Shown here piece by piece: positions 45,790-58,483 of a DNA stretch of 64,000 bases (position 1 is the stretch's first letter; each line of letters opens with the position of its first letter). A program made the translations under genes and the position numbers. The stretch lies in NCBI RefSeq assembly GCF_001017435.1, contig NZ_CP011371.1, forward strand, positions 2,604,001 to 2,668,000, written 5' to 3'. Under the pieces are notes generated by a model, which did not search any database, was not told where the DNA came from, and worked only from the letters and a program-made list of their open reading frames with translations. The stretch comes from Caldimonas brevitalea (GTDB taxonomy: Bacteria > Pseudomonadota > Gammaproteobacteria > Burkholderiales > Burkholderiaceae_C).

Positions 45790-46266
45790 TCAGCCGCCTT
45801 TTTTCAGCCCCTTGACGGCTTTCAGCACTTCGTCCACATGACCGGCGACCTTGATGCCGCGCCACTCATGGCGCAGGATCCCTTCGGGATCGATCACGAA
45901 GGTGCTGCGCTCGATGCCCTTGACCTTCTTGCCGTACATGATCTTGTTTTTCACGACGCCGAACATGTGACACATCTTTTCTTCGGTGTCGGCGATCAGG
46001 TCGAACGGTAGTTCCAGGCTCTGCTTGAACTTGTCGTGCGACGCCATGTTGTCGCGCGAGACACCGAACAAGACTGCGCCAGCTTTCACGAAGTCTTTGT
46101 GCTTGTCGCGAAATTGCATCGCTTCGGTGGTGCAGCCCGGGGTATTGTCTTTAGGATAGAAGTACAGGACGACGGTTTGCCCCGCAAATGCCTGCGGCGA
46201 GTACTTCACGCCACCGGTCGCGAGCGCTTCAAATTCCGGGAGGGGTTTATTGAGGGCAGGCGTCAT
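45790..46266 (-). CDS. bcp: Thioredoxin-dependent thiol peroxidase (Bcp/PrxQ)
   Basis: Reduces hydroperoxides in the cytosol with thioredoxin. The 158-aa product has the peroxidatic Cys 45 in PKDNTPGCTTEA. The usual resolving Cys five residues later is absent (Met 50), while Cys 99 (EKMCHMFGV) is present, so resolution through Cys 99 or a one-Cys mechanism is likely. Length and motifs fit the family. Confidence 0.94.
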   Translation of the reverse strand: MTPALNKPLPEFEALATGGVKYSPQAFAGQTVVLYFYPKDNTPGCTTEAMQFRDKHKDFVKAGAVLFGVSRDNMASHDKFKQSLELPFDLIADTEEKMCHMFGVVKNKIMYGKKVKGIERSTFVIDPEGILRHEWRGIKVAGHVDEVLKAVKGLKKGG

Positions 46267-46403
46267 GTAGATTTTTTGGAGGGTTGCGCCGGTCAGGCGT
46301 AGCCCTAAATTATACGGCCTCTCGCCTTCTCACCGAAGCCCGCGGGCCCTTGGCCGTTGCGCTTCGAAAGCCCATCGGGTGCCGCCCGGCGCCGGGCAGG
46401 CCG

Positions 46404-46784
46404 TCAGGCCGGCGGCTGGATCAGCAGCGCCGCCACGACCGAGCGGCCTTCGGACACCAGGACGTTGTAGGTGCGGCAGGCCGCCGGCGTGTCCATTGTT
46501 TCCATGCCGATGCCCGCCTCCACCAGCGGGCGCAGCGCCTCGGGCCGCACGAAGCGCAGCCGCGTGCCGCTGCCGAACAGCACCACCTCGGGTTTGAGCC
46601 GCGCCACCTGCTCGAAATGCTCGGCGCGCAGATCTTCCAGCGCCGAACAGGGCCAGGGCAGCACTTCGCCGGTCCAGGGCACGATCACGCTGCTGGTGTG
46701 CAGCTGGCCGTTGATGGTGACGCCGTCGGCGGCGTGGGCGCCGATGACGTTGGCGGAATCGATGCGGTCAGGTTGAAGCTTCAC
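46404..46784 (-). CDS. Mth938-like (DUF498) domain protein
   Basis: A 126-aa protein with the Mth938-like fold pattern: TINGQLHTSSVIVPW, then PEVVLFGSGTRLRF, and GIGMETMDTPAACRTYNVLV, where the CRTYN motif is typical of bacterial members. Function is uncertain; homologues occur near respiratory or redox genes. GTG 46784 is taken from family length; an ATG far upstream at 46916 would add residues unlike the family. Confidence 0.82.
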   Translation of the reverse strand: MKLQPDRIDSANVIGAHAADGVTINGQLHTSSVIVPWTGEVLPWPCSALEDLRAEHFEQVARLKPEVVLFGSGTRLRFVRPEALRPLVEAGIGMETMDTPAACRTYNVLVSEGRSVVAALLIQPPA

Positions 46785-46957
46785 GGCGCGACGCAGACTG
46801 GGCTGGGGGGAGGAAAACACCGACGGCAAGCTGCCAAAAAAGGCGGCACCAGGGCGCCAAGGCCGCGCCGGCACTAGGGTGGCTGTGGTTAAATTATAGG
46901 TTTTGCGCCGCAGCAATTCCCCACAGCCGGCGCGGTTCCCTACGCCCGGAGGTCTCC

Positions 46958-48184
46958 TTGAAACCCGTCTCCAAGTCCGCCAAGCTGGCCAATGTCTGCT
47001 ACGACATCCGAGGCCCGGTCCTGGAGAAGGCCCGGGAGATGGAGGAAGAAGGGCACAAGATCATCAAGCTGAACATCGGCAATCTGGCGGTGTTCGGCCT
47101 GGAGCCGCCGGACGAGATCGTGCAGGACATGATCCGCAACATGCCCCACACGGCCGGTTACACCGACTCCAAGGGCCTGTTCGCGCCGCGCAAGGCGGTG
47201 GTGCACTACACGCAGGAGAAGGGCGTGCACGGCGTCAGCGTCGACGACGTCTACCTCGGCAACGGCGCCTCCGAACTGATCGGCATGTCGATGAACGCGC
47301 TGCTGAACAACGGCGACGAAGTGCTGATCCCGGCCCCCGACTACCCGCTGTACACCGCCGTGGTGGCGCTGTCGGGCGGCACGCCGGTGCACTATATCTG
47401 CGACGAGCAGTCGGGCTGGTTGCCCGACCTCGACGACATCCGGCGCAAGATCACGCCCAACACCAAGGCGCTGGTCGTCATCAACCCGAACAACCCGACC
47501 GGGGCCCTCTATCCCGAGTCGCTGCTGCTCGAGCTGGTCGAGATCGCGCGGCAGCACCAGCTGATCGTGTTCGCCGACGAGATCTACGACAAGACGCTCT
47601 ACGACGGCGAGACCCACACCAGCATCGCCTCGCTCGCCGACGACGTGCTGACCGTCACCTTCAACGGGCTGTCGAAAAACTACCGCTCGTGCGGCTACCG
47701 CGCCGGCTGGATGGTGGTGTCGGGCGAGAAGAAGCACGCAAAGGACTACATCGAGGGCCTGAACATGCTCGCCTCGATGCGCTTGTGCGCCAACACGCCA
47801 GGCCAGCTCGCGATCCAGACCGCGCTGGGCGGCTACCAGAGCATCAAGGACCTGGTGGCGCCGGGCGGGCGTTTGTGCCGTCAGCGCGACCTGGCGCACC
47901 AGCTGCTGACCGACATCCCCGGCGTCACCTGCGTCAAGCCGAAGGCCGCGCTCTACATGTTCCCGCGGCTCGACCCGAAGCTGTATCCGATCCAGGACGA
48001 CCAGCAGTTCGCCTATGAGCTGCTGGCCGAGGAGAAGGTGCTGATCGTGCAGGGCACCGGCTTCAACTGGGCCCAGCCCGACCACTTCCGGCTCGTCTTC
48101 CTGCCCAACTCGGACGACCTGACGGAGGCCGTGGGCCGCATTGCGCGCTTCCTCGAGCATTACCGCAAGCGCCACTCCTACTGA
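46958..48184 (+). CDS. alaA: Alanine aminotransferase AlaA (PLP-dependent)
   Basis: Class I aminotransferase interconverting pyruvate/glutamate and alanine/2-oxoglutarate. The 408-aa product closely follows E. coli AlaA in memory: LANVCYDIRGPVLEKA, PAPDYPLYTAVV, INPNNPTGALYPESLLLELV, DEIYDKTLYD and the PLP-lysine region FNGLSKNYRSCGYRAGWMV. The start is TTG at 46958, with GGAGG at 46949-46953. It stands directly before hom and thrC, forming an amino-acid set. Confidence 0.93.
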   Translation: MKPVSKSAKLANVCYDIRGPVLEKAREMEEEGHKIIKLNIGNLAVFGLEPPDEIVQDMIRNMPHTAGYTDSKGLFAPRKAVVHYTQEKGVHGVSVDDVYLGNGASELIGMSMNALLNNGDEVLIPAPDYPLYTAVVALSGGTPVHYICDEQSGWLPDLDDIRRKITPNTKALVVINPNNPTGALYPESLLLELVEIARQHQLIVFADEIYDKTLYDGETHTSIASLADDVLTVTFNGLSKNYRSCGYRAGWMVVSGEKKHAKDYIEGLNMLASMRLCANTPGQLAIQTALGGYQSIKDLVAPGGRLCRQRDLAHQLLTDIPGVTCVKPKAALYMFPRLDPKLYPIQDDQQFAYELLAEEKVLIVQGTGFNWAQPDHFRLVFLPNSDDLTEAVGRIARFLEHYRKRHSY

Positions 48185-48213
48185 CCGTTCTTCCTCACAC
48201 CACCCGAGTTCCT

Positions 48214-49536
48214 ATGAATCCCATTCGCATCGGCCTGCTCGGCGCAGGCGTCGTCTCCAGCGGTGTCGTGAAGGTGCTCGAGCGCAACCAGGCCGAGATC
48301 CGCCGCCGCGCCGGCCGCGGCATCGAGGTGGCCCAGGTCGGCGCTCGCTCGCTCGACAAGGCCCGCGCGGCGCTCGGCTCCGGGGTCGCCATCACGGCCG
48401 ACCTGGACGCCGTGGCCACCGACCCGTCGATCGACATCATCGTCGAGCTGATCGGCGGCACCACCCGGGCCAAGGAACTGGTGCTGAAGGCGATCGCCGC
48501 GGGCAAGCATGTGGTCACCGCCAACAAGGCGCTGCTCGCGGTGCACGGCACCGAAATCTTCGCGGCGGCCAGCGAGCGCGGCGTGATGGTGGCCTTCGAG
48601 GCGGCGGTGGCGGGTGGCGTGCCCATCATCAAGGCGCTGCGCGAGGGCCTGACGGCCAACCGCATCCAGTGGATCGCCGGCATCATCAACGGCACCACCA
48701 ACTTCATCCTGAGCGAGATGCGCTCCAAGGGCCTGGACTTCGACGTGGTGCTGAAAGAAGCCCAGCGCCTCGGCTATGCCGAAGCCGACCCCACCTTCGA
48801 CATCGAAGGCGTCGACGCGGCGCACAAGGCCACCATCATGAGCGCGATCGCGTTCGGCATCCCGGTGCAGTTCGACAAGGCCTATGTCGAAGGCATCTCC
48901 AAGCTGCAGGCGGCCGACATCACCTACGCCGAGCAGCTGGGTTACCGCATCAAGCTGCTGGGCATCACCAAGCGTCGCGACGACCTTCCCGGCGGCGGCA
49001 TCGAACTGCGTGTGCACCCGACGCTGGTGCCCGAGAAACGTCTGATCGCCAATGTCGAAGGCGCGATGAACGCCGTCGTCGTGCATGGCGACGCGGTCGG
49101 CTCGACGCTCTACTACGGCAAGGGCGCCGGCTCCGAGCCCACCGCCTCGGCGGTGGTGGCCGACCTGGTCGACGTCACCCGGCTGCATACCGCCGACCCC
49201 GACCACCGCGTGCCGCATCTGGCTTTCCAGCCCGACGCGCTCGACAGCACGCCCATCCTGCCGATCGAGGACGTGGTCACCTCGTTCTACCTGCGGTTGC
49301 GGGTGGCCGACGAGGCCGGCGTGCTGGCGCGCATCACCGGCATCCTGGCCGAACACGGCATTTCGATCGACGCAGTGCTGCAGCGCGAGGCGGGCGACAA
49401 CGAGAACCAGACCGACCTGATCATCCTGACCCACGACACCGCCGAGGGCCGCATGAACAAGGCTACCGTGCAGATGCAAGCGCTGCCCACCGTGCTGCAG
49501 CCCATCGTGCGCATCCGCAAGGAAGATCTGAACTGA
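48214..49536 (+). CDS. hom: Homoserine dehydrogenase
   Basis: Reduces aspartate semialdehyde to homoserine. The 440-aa monofunctional enzyme has the Rossmann motif GLLGAGVVSSGVVKVL (about residues 6-21), catalytic segments NGTTNFIL and AEADPTFDIEG, and a C-terminal ACT domain (YLRLRVADEAGVLARITGIL, about 356-375) consistent with feedback control by threonine. It is followed by thrC after 94 nt. Confidence 0.97.
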   Translation: MNPIRIGLLGAGVVSSGVVKVLERNQAEIRRRAGRGIEVAQVGARSLDKARAALGSGVAITADLDAVATDPSIDIIVELIGGTTRAKELVLKAIAAGKHVVTANKALLAVHGTEIFAAASERGVMVAFEAAVAGGVPIIKALREGLTANRIQWIAGIINGTTNFILSEMRSKGLDFDVVLKEAQRLGYAEADPTFDIEGVDAAHKATIMSAIAFGIPVQFDKAYVEGISKLQAADITYAEQLGYRIKLLGITKRRDDLPGGGIELRVHPTLVPEKRLIANVEGAMNAVVVHGDAVGSTLYYGKGAGSEPTASAVVADLVDVTRLHTADPDHRVPHLAFQPDALDSTPILPIEDVVTSFYLRLRVADEAGVLARITGILAEHGISIDAVLQREAGDNENQTDLIILTHDTAEGRMNKATVQMQALPTVLQPIVRIRKEDLN

Positions 49537-49630
49537 CCCCCGATTGAGCCCCGGCGTGCCCTGCAAGGCCCGCCGGGCGTGCAGGGGGAAAAACCCCCGC
49601 CGAACCCGACGCGGCACCGCGGAGACCGAC

Positions 49631-51037
49631 TTGAAATACATCAGCACGCGCGCAGACAAGACCGAGCGCGGTTTTTCCGAGATCCTGCTGGAAGGCCTGG
49701 CGCCCGATGGCGGCCTCTACCTGCCCCAGCACTACCCCCAGGTCGACGCCGCCACCCTGCAGCGCTGGCGTGGCCTGTCGTATGCCGAACTGGCGTTCGA
49801 GGTGCTGTCGCTGTACATCGACGACATCCCGGCCGACGATTTGCGCGACATCGTCCGCCGCACCTACACCGAGCAGGTGTTCGGCACGCCGCAGATCACG
49901 CCGCTCAAGCCGCTCGAGCCCGGGCTGTGGCTGCAGGCCTTGTCCAATGGCCCCACGCTGGCCTTCAAGGACATGGCGATGCAGCTGCTGGGCAATCTGT
50001 TCGAGTACGAACTGGCGCGCCGCGGCGAGCAGCTCAACATCCTCGGCGCGACTTCCGGCGACACCGGCAGCGCGGCCGAGTACGCGATGCGCGGCAAGCA
50101 GGGCGTGCGCGTCTTCATGCTGTCGCCGAACGGCCGCATGAGCCCCTTCCAGCAGGCCCAGATGTTCAGCCTGCAGGACGAGAACATCCACAACCTAGCG
50201 GTCGAAGGTGTGTTCGACGACTGCCAGGACATCGTCAAGGCGGTGTCCAACGACCTCGAGTTCAAGCGCCGCTACAAGATCGGCACGGTCAACTCGATCA
50301 ACTGGGCGCGCCTGGTGGCGCAGGTGGTCTACTACTTCGCCGGTTACTTCCAGGCCACGCGCTCGAATGACGAGGTGGTCAGCTTCGCCGTGCCCTCCGG
50401 CAACTTCGGCAACATCTGCGCCGGCCACGTCGCCCGCATGATGGGCTTGCCGATCCACCGCCTGGTGCTGGCCACCAACGAGAACGACGTGCTCGACGAG
50501 TTCTTCCGCACCGGCACCTACCGGGTGCGCCAGGGCGCCGAGACCTACGAGACGTCGAGCCCGTCGATGGACATCTCCAAGGCGTCCAACTTCGAGCGTT
50601 TCGTGTTCGACCTGCTGGGCCGCGACGGCGAGCGCACGCGCCGGTTGTTCAAGACCGAGGTCGAGCAGCACGGCTCGTTCCAGCTGGCGCCGCACGAGTT
50701 CGCGCGGGTGGCCGAATACGGCTTTGTCTCGGGCCGCAGCACACATGCCGACCGCATCGCCACCATCCGCACCACCTTCGAGCAGCACGGCGTGATGATC
50801 GACACGCACACCGCCGACGGCCTGAAGGTGGCACGCGAGCGCCGCACCCCCGGCGAGGCGATGCTGGTGCTCGAAACCGCCTTGCCGGTCAAGTTCGCCG
50901 CCGCGATCCGCGAGGCGCTGGGCCGCGAGCCGGAGCGTCCGAGCGCGCTCGAAGGCATCGAGCAGTTGCCCAAGCGCTACACCGTGGTGCCGCCCAAGGC
51001 GCAGACCGTCAAGGACTACATCGCCGCCCACTGCTGA
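49631..51037 (+). CDS. thrC: Threonine synthase
   Basis: PLP enzyme converting O-phosphohomoserine to threonine. The 468-aa product has the family start KYISTRADKTERGFSEILLEG minus its ends, PLP-lysine in LAFKDMAMQLLGN, and ATSGDTGSAAEYAM. The start is TTG at 49631 with GGAGA at 49621-49625; longer in-frame sequence upstream is not family-like. The length fits the longer class of ThrC. Confidence 0.95.
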   Translation: MKYISTRADKTERGFSEILLEGLAPDGGLYLPQHYPQVDAATLQRWRGLSYAELAFEVLSLYIDDIPADDLRDIVRRTYTEQVFGTPQITPLKPLEPGLWLQALSNGPTLAFKDMAMQLLGNLFEYELARRGEQLNILGATSGDTGSAAEYAMRGKQGVRVFMLSPNGRMSPFQQAQMFSLQDENIHNLAVEGVFDDCQDIVKAVSNDLEFKRRYKIGTVNSINWARLVAQVVYYFAGYFQATRSNDEVVSFAVPSGNFGNICAGHVARMMGLPIHRLVLATNENDVLDEFFRTGTYRVRQGAETYETSSPSMDISKASNFERFVFDLLGRDGERTRRLFKTEVEQHGSFQLAPHEFARVAEYGFVSGRSTHADRIATIRTTFEQHGVMIDTHTADGLKVARERRTPGEAMLVLETALPVKFAAAIREALGREPERPSALEGIEQLPKRYTVVPPKAQTVKDYIAAHC

Positions 51038-51043
51038 GCGGCG

Positions 51044-51631
51044 ATGAAGGTTCTCGGCTTCTGCGGCTACTCGGGCTCCGGCAAGACCACCTTGCTGGAG
51101 CAGCTGATCCCGCGGCTGCGTCACGCGGGGCAGCGGGTGTCCGTGGTGAAACACGCGCACCACCGGTTCGACATCGACCACCCCGGCAAAGACTCCTGGC
51201 GCCACCGCCAGGCGGGCGCCTATGAGGTGGTGGTCGCCTCCGACCGGCGGCTGGCCAAGATCCGCGAATACGAGGTCGAGGCCGAGCCGACGGTGCACCA
51301 GCTGATCGCCGAGCTGAGCGATTGCGACTGGGTGCTGGTCGAGGGTTTCAAGCACGCGGCCGACATCTGCAAGATCGAGGTGTGGCGCCCAGCCTGCGGC
51401 CATCCCGTGCAGTACCCCGGCAACCCGTCCATCGTCGCCGTCGTCACCGACGCGGCGACAGCGCTGCCGCAGCCGCCGCACTGCCCGGTGCTGGCTCTCG
51501 ACGATGTCGACGCCGTGACGGCACATCTGCTGCAGAATGCTGCACGATATGAGTACCGTCCCCCGTCCGCCCTTGTTGAGCCTGGAAGAGGCCCTGGCGA
51601 GGCTGCTCGCCCCGGTACGCCCGCTCGCTGA
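51044..51631 (+). CDS. mobB: Molybdopterin-guanine dinucleotide biosynthesis protein MobB
   Basis: P-loop GTPase assisting MobA in forming the guanine-dinucleotide molybdenum cofactor. The 195-aa product has the Walker A GYSGSGKTTLLEQL at its N terminus, KHAHHRFDIDHPGKDSWRHR, and LVEGFKH. The coding region runs about 95 nt into moeA in another frame, so its last about 30 residues are Pro/Gly/Arg-rich and variable. Confidence 0.93.
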   Translation: MKVLGFCGYSGSGKTTLLEQLIPRLRHAGQRVSVVKHAHHRFDIDHPGKDSWRHRQAGAYEVVVASDRRLAKIREYEVEAEPTVHQLIAELSDCDWVLVEGFKHAADICKIEVWRPACGHPVQYPGNPSIVAVVTDAATALPQPPHCPVLALDDVDAVTAHLLQNAARYEYRPPSALVEPGRGPGEAARPGTPAR

Positions 51632-52790
51632 CACCGAAACGCTGCCGTGCGTCGCGGCGCTCGGCCGGGTGCTCGCCGAAGACCTGATCTCGCCGCTCGA
51701 CGTGCCGCCGCTGGCGAACAGCTCGATGGACGGCTACGCGGTGCGCCGCGCCGACATCCCCGAGCCCGGATCCGTGCTGCCGTTGTCCCAACGTGTCGCC
51801 GCCGGCCAGGTCGGCCAGCCGCTGGCGGCCGGCACGGCGGCCCGCATCTTCACCGGTGCGCCGCTGCCGCCGGGCGCGGACGCCGTCGTGATGCAGGAGC
51901 AGTGCACGGTGCTCGAGGGCGGCGGCCAGGTGCGTTTCGACGTCGTGCCCGAGCCGCGCCAGTGGGTGCGCGAGCAGGGTGAGGACGTGAAGCGCGGCGC
52001 CGTCGTGTTGCCGCGCGGCACCCGTCTGACCCCTCAGGCGCTGGGCCTGGCCGCCACCGTCGGCGCGGCCCGGCTGTCGGTGGTGCGGCGCCCCCGGGTG
52101 GCGCTGTTCTCGACCGGCGACGAACTGGTGATGCCCGGCGAGCCGCTGCGCCCCGGCGCCATCTACAACTCCAATCGCTACACGCTGCAGGGCCTGCTGG
52201 CGCAGTTCGGCTGCGACTGCACCGATCTCGGCATCGTGCCCGACAGCCGCGAGGCCACGCGCAGCGCCTTGCGCCGCGCCGCCGAGGGCCACGACCTGAT
52301 CCTGACCTCGGGCGGCGTTTCGGTCGGTGAAGAAGATCATTTGCGGCCGGCGGTCGAGGCCGAAGGCCGGCTCGAGCTGTGGCAGGTGGCGATCAAGCCC
52401 GGCAAGCCGCTCGCGTTCGGCCAGGTGAACACCGCTGCCGGCGCCTCGGCGTGGTTCGTGGGCTTGCCCGGCAACCCGGTCGCCAGCTTCATGACCTTCT
52501 TGCTGGCGGTGCGGCCGCTGCTGCTGGCGCTGCAGGGTGCCCCCACCGCAGCGCCGACCCCGGTGCTGCTCGAAGCCGGCTTCGACTGGCCCCGGCCGGA
52601 CCGGCGGCGCGAGTTCCTGCGGGTGAGGCGCGCCGGCGAGGGCCGCCTCGAGCTCTACACCAATCAGAGTTCGGGCGTGCTCAGCTCGACGGTGTGGGGC
52701 GACGGTGTGGTCGACAATCCACCGGGCCAGCCGATCCGGGCCGGCGAACGCGTGCGCTACCTTGGCTTTGCAGAATGGCTGCTTACATGA
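51537..52790 (+). CDS. moeA: Molybdopterin molybdenumtransferase MoeA
   Basis: Inserts molybdate into adenylylated molybdopterin. The 417-aa product has NSSMDGYAVRRADI (about residues 61-74), MQEQCTV, FSTGDELV, and TSGGVSVGEEDHLRPA (about 257-272), all typical. ATG 51537 or the in-frame ATG 51549 may be the start; neither has a strong Shine-Dalgarno, consistent with coupling to mobB. The stop overlaps moaD (ATGA). Confidence 0.95.
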   Translation: MLHDMSTVPRPPLLSLEEALARLLAPVRPLADTETLPCVAALGRVLAEDLISPLDVPPLANSSMDGYAVRRADIPEPGSVLPLSQRVAAGQVGQPLAAGTAARIFTGAPLPPGADAVVMQEQCTVLEGGGQVRFDVVPEPRQWVREQGEDVKRGAVVLPRGTRLTPQALGLAATVGAARLSVVRRPRVALFSTGDELVMPGEPLRPGAIYNSNRYTLQGLLAQFGCDCTDLGIVPDSREATRSALRRAAEGHDLILTSGGVSVGEEDHLRPAVEAEGRLELWQVAIKPGKPLAFGQVNTAAGASAWFVGLPGNPVASFMTFLLAVRPLLLALQGAPTAAPTPVLLEAGFDWPRPDRRREFLRVRRAGEGRLELYTNQSSGVLSSTVWGDGVVDNPPGQPIRAGERVRYLGFAEWLLT

Positions 52791-53038
52791 AGATCTCGGT
52801 CAAATACTTCGCGTCCATCCGCGAGGAACTGGGCGCGGGCGAGCACGTGGAGCTGATGCAGGGCGCCACCGTCGGCGCGCTGCGCGACCTGCTCATCATG
52901 CGGTCGCAGGCGCATGCCGAGGCGCTGGCGCGCGGGCGGGCGGTGCGGATGGCACTGCAGCAAACGATGTGCGACGAAAGCGCGCGGCTCGCGGACGGCG
53001 TCGAGGTGGCGTTTTTCCCGCCGGTCACCGGAGGCTGA
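52787..53038 (+). CDS. moaD: Molybdopterin synthase sulfur carrier subunit MoaD
   Basis: Ubiquitin-like small subunit that carries the thiocarboxylate sulfur for molybdopterin. The 83-aa product begins MKISVKYFASIREELG and ends in the required Gly-Gly (FFPPVTGG). It starts in the moeA stop (ATGA) and stands 5 nt before moaE, its partner. Confidence 0.95.
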   Translation: MKISVKYFASIREELGAGEHVELMQGATVGALRDLLIMRSQAHAEALARGRAVRMALQQTMCDESARLADGVEVAFFPPVTGG

Positions 53039-53043
53039 CGAAC

Positions 53044-53547
53044 ATGGGCGAGCCGCGTGTGCGCATCCAGAGCGCCGACTTCGATCTCTCTACTGAGGTG
53101 GCGGCCTTGCGGGCGGCCGACCGGGGTGTCGGCGCCGTGGTCAGCTTCGTCGGCACCGTGCGGGACCACAGCGACGGCGCGTCGGTCGCGACGATGGAGC
53201 TGGAGCACTACCCCGGCATGACCGAAAAGGCCATCGACGGCATGATCGACCAGGCGTTCGCCCGCTTCCGCATCCGGGCCGCCCGGGTGGTGCACCGGGT
53301 CGGCCGGCTGCAGCCGGCCGACCAGATCGTGCTGGTCGCCGTGGCGTCCGCCCACCGGGCCGACGCCTTCCAGGCCTGCGAGTTCCTGATGGACTATCTC
53401 AAGACGCAGGCGCCGTTCTGGAAGAAAGAGCAGACGCCGGACGGCGCACGCTGGGTCGACGCACGCACCAGCGATGACGCGGCCTTGGCGCGCTGGGGCG
53501 TCGAGGCGGGCAATGCGGCCGCCGCCGCCGGCGAGCCGGCCGCGTGA
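53044..53547 (+). CDS. moaE: Molybdopterin synthase catalytic subunit MoaE
   Basis: Large subunit of molybdopterin synthase, adding sulfur to precursor Z. The 167-aa product shows GAVVSFVGTVRDHSDG, LELEHYPGMTEK-like sequence (MELEHYPGMTEKAI), HRVGRLQPADQIVLVAV and PFWKKEQTPDGARWVDAR with the catalytic lysines. ATG 53044 is 5 nt after moaD. Confidence 0.96.
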   Translation: MGEPRVRIQSADFDLSTEVAALRAADRGVGAVVSFVGTVRDHSDGASVATMELEHYPGMTEKAIDGMIDQAFARFRIRAARVVHRVGRLQPADQIVLVAVASAHRADAFQACEFLMDYLKTQAPFWKKEQTPDGARWVDARTSDDAALARWGVEAGNAAAAAGEPAA

Positions 53548-53933
53548 TGCAGCCGATCAGCTGGGCGCACCCCGCCGCCGTCGCCGCGGGCGCCGCCGTC
53601 GGCGCGCTGCTGCGCTGGCGGCTCAGCGTGTGGCTCAACCCCGTGTGGCCGGGCTTGCCGGTCGGCACGCTGCTGGTCAATTGTGTCGGGGGTGTGCTGA
53701 TCGGCGCCGCCCTGATGTGGTTCAGCCGCGTGCCCGACGAGTTCTGGCGCTTGCTGCTGGTCACCGGGTTTCTCGGCGGGCTGACCACCTTCTCGGCCTT
53801 TTCCGCCGAGTCGCTGCAGTTGCTGCAGCACCAGCGCTGGGCCGCGGCGGTCTTGCACACGGTCGCGCATGTCGCCGGCGCCTTGGGCGGCGCCGCGCTC
53901 GGCTTCCGGCTGATGCGCCTGGTGGTCGGCTGA
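53547..53933 (+). CDS. crcB: Fluoride ion channel CrcB/Fluc
   Basis: Small four-helix inner-membrane channel exporting fluoride as a dual-topology dimer. The 128-aa product has GALLRWRLS near the N terminus, the GTLLVNCVGG pore motif (Asn) and GFLGGLTTFSAFSAE with the conserved TTFS(x)F Phe-box. ATG 53547 overlaps the moaE stop by one base; GTG 53544 is possible. No fluoride riboswitch is evident upstream. Confidence 0.94.
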   Translation: MQPISWAHPAAVAAGAAVGALLRWRLSVWLNPVWPGLPVGTLLVNCVGGVLIGAALMWFSRVPDEFWRLLLVTGFLGGLTTFSAFSAESLQLLQHQRWAAAVLHTVAHVAGALGGAALGFRLMRLVVG

Positions 53934-54048
53934 GGGGCGCCGCCCAGCTGGAGTGCCAGGGTGGCCGCCGGGCCGCGGCGGGTGCAGCGATTGCACTTGA
54001 AATGTGGGCGGCCCGCCTCATTTTTCATCGCAATCGGAGGTTCTCCCC

Positions 54049-56652
<2,604 letters not shown>

Positions 56653-56673
56653 GCCTGGTTCGCTCGACCCCTG

Positions 56674-56708
56674 AAAGCCGCCGGCGCCGCAAGGCCCGGC
56701 GGCTTTTT
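56674..56708 (+). terminator. Rho-independent terminator of clpB
   Basis: AAAGCCGCCGG (56674-56684) pairs with CCGGCGGCTTT (from 56696) and ends in a T run, 22 nt after the clpB stop. Confidence 0.93.
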
Positions 56709-56845
56709 CGATGGCGCCGATAGAATCGACCGGTCACGGCCGGCGGGCGACCCCTGCCTTGTGATGTCGCTGCTTCGGCGCGCGTCGGGCACAGACACAC
56801 GCGGGGCCGCACCGTCCCCTCGAACGAACAACAGGATCCTCAGGC

Positions 56846-58483
56846 ATGCAAGCGAATCTCGGAGCCCCGGTGGTGATCGTCGGGGCCGGTCTGGCCGGTC
56901 TCACGGTGGCCCTGCACCTGGCCGACCACCAACCGGTGGTGGTGCTCGCCAAGCGCAACTTCGAAGAGGCGGCCACCGCGTGGGCGCAAGGCGGCATCGT
57001 CGGCGTGCTGGGCTCCGACGACAGCATCGACAGCCATGTGCGCGACACCCAAGACGCCGGCGCCGGCCTGGTCGACGAGCACACCGCGCGCTTCATCGCC
57101 GCCCACAGTGCCGAGGCGATCGAGTGGCTGGTCGAACGCGGCGTACCGTTCTCGCCCGACCCCACCGGCCCGATGGGCCTGCACCTGACGCGCGAAGGTG
57201 GCCACGCGGTGCGCCGCATCGCCCATGCTGCCGACGCCACCGGCAAGGCCATCCACGACGTGCTGCTGGCCGAGGTCAAGGCGCACCCCAACATCCAGCT
57301 GCGCGAACGCTGGATGGCGGTCGACCTGATCACCTCGCGCCATCTGAGGCGTGAAGAAGCGCCGCGCTGTTATGGCGTGTATGCGCTCGACATCGACGGC
57401 GGGCGTGTCGAGACGCTGCCCGCCTCGGCGGTGCTGCTCGCCACCGGCGGTGTCGGCAAGGTCTATCGCTACACGAGCAACCCCGAGACCGCCACCGGCG
57501 ACGGCATTGCCATGGCGTGGCGGGCCGGCTGCCGGGTCGGGAACATGGAGTTCATCCAGTTCCACCCGACCTGCTTGTACCACCCCCAGGAGCGCAGCTT
57601 TCTGATCACCGAAGCCTTGCGCGGCGAGGGCGGCCACCTGAAGCTGCCCGACGGCACCCGCTTCATGGCGGCGCACGATGCCCGCGGTGAACTGGCGCCA
57701 CGCGACATCGTCGCGCGCGCAATCGACTTCGAGATGAAAAAGCACGGCCTCGACCATGTGTGGCTGGACGCCACCCACCTCGGCGCCGACTTCCTGAAAG
57801 AACACTTCCCGACCATCTACGCGCGCTGCCTCAAGCTGGGCATCGACATCACACGCCAGGCCATCCCCGTGGTGCCGGCGGCCCATTACACCTGCGGCGG
57901 TGTCGTCACCGACCTCTTCGGCCGCACCGACCTGCCCGGCCTTTATGCCGTGGGCGAGGCGACCTACACCGGGCTGCACGGCGCCAACCGGCTGGCCAGC
58001 AACTCGCTGCTCGAATGTGTGGTGCTGGGCCGCACCGCCGCGCAGCACATCCGCGAGCATGCAAGGCCCGACACCACGACGCTGCCGCCGTGGGACGAAA
58101 GCCAGGTCGAGAACGCCGACGAGCAGGTGGTGATCGCGCACAACTGGGACGAGCTGCGCTTGCTGATGTGGAACTACGTCGGCATCGTGCGCACCACCAA
58201 ACGGCTCGAGCGTGCGCTGACCCGCATCAAGCTGCTGCGCAGCGAGATCGACGATTACTACGCCAACTTCCGGGTCAGCCGCGACCTGCTCGAGCTGCGC
58301 AACCTGGTCGACTGTGCCGAGCTGATCGTGCGCTCGGCGCTGATGCGGCACGAAAGCCGCGGTTTGCACTACAGCCGCGACTTTCCGCAGACGCTGCCGG
58401 TGAGCTTTCCGACCATCCTGGTGCGGCCGGCGGGGAGGCGGGGTGGCAATGGTGCGCCGGTGCCGAACTTTCTGGGCATTTGA
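56846..58483 (+). CDS. nadB: L-aspartate oxidase
   Basis: FAD enzyme making iminoaspartate for quinolinate and NAD synthesis. The 545-aa product has the dinucleotide motif [17 protein letters not shown] (about residues 11-27), [10 protein letters not shown], the active-site region [20 protein letters not shown] and [18 protein letters not shown]. Succinate-dehydrogenase-like C-terminal helices follow. No nadA or nadC is adjacent. Confidence 0.95.
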   Translation: MQANLGAPVVIVGAGLAGLTVALHLADHQPVVVLAKRNFEEAATAWAQGGIVGVLGSDDSIDSHVRDTQDAGAGLVDEHTARFIAAHSAEAIEWLVERGVPFSPDPTGPMGLHLTREGGHAVRRIAHAADATGKAIHDVLLAEVKAHPNIQLRERWMAVDLITSRHLRREEAPRCYGVYALDIDGGRVETLPASAVLLATGGVGKVYRYTSNPETATGDGIAMAWRAGCRVGNMEFIQFHPTCLYHPQERSFLITEALRGEGGHLKLPDGTRFMAAHDARGELAPRDIVARAIDFEMKKHGLDHVWLDATHLGADFLKEHFPTIYARCLKLGIDITRQAIPVVPAAHYTCGGVVTDLFGRTDLPGLYAVGEATYTGLHGANRLASNSLLECVVLGRTAAQHIREHARPDTTTLPPWDESQVENADEQVVIAHNWDELRLLMWNYVGIVRTTKRLERALTRIKLLRSEIDDYYANFRVSRDLLELRNLVDCAELIVRSALMRHESRGLHYSRDFPQTLPVSFPTILVRPAGRRGGNGAPVPNFLGI

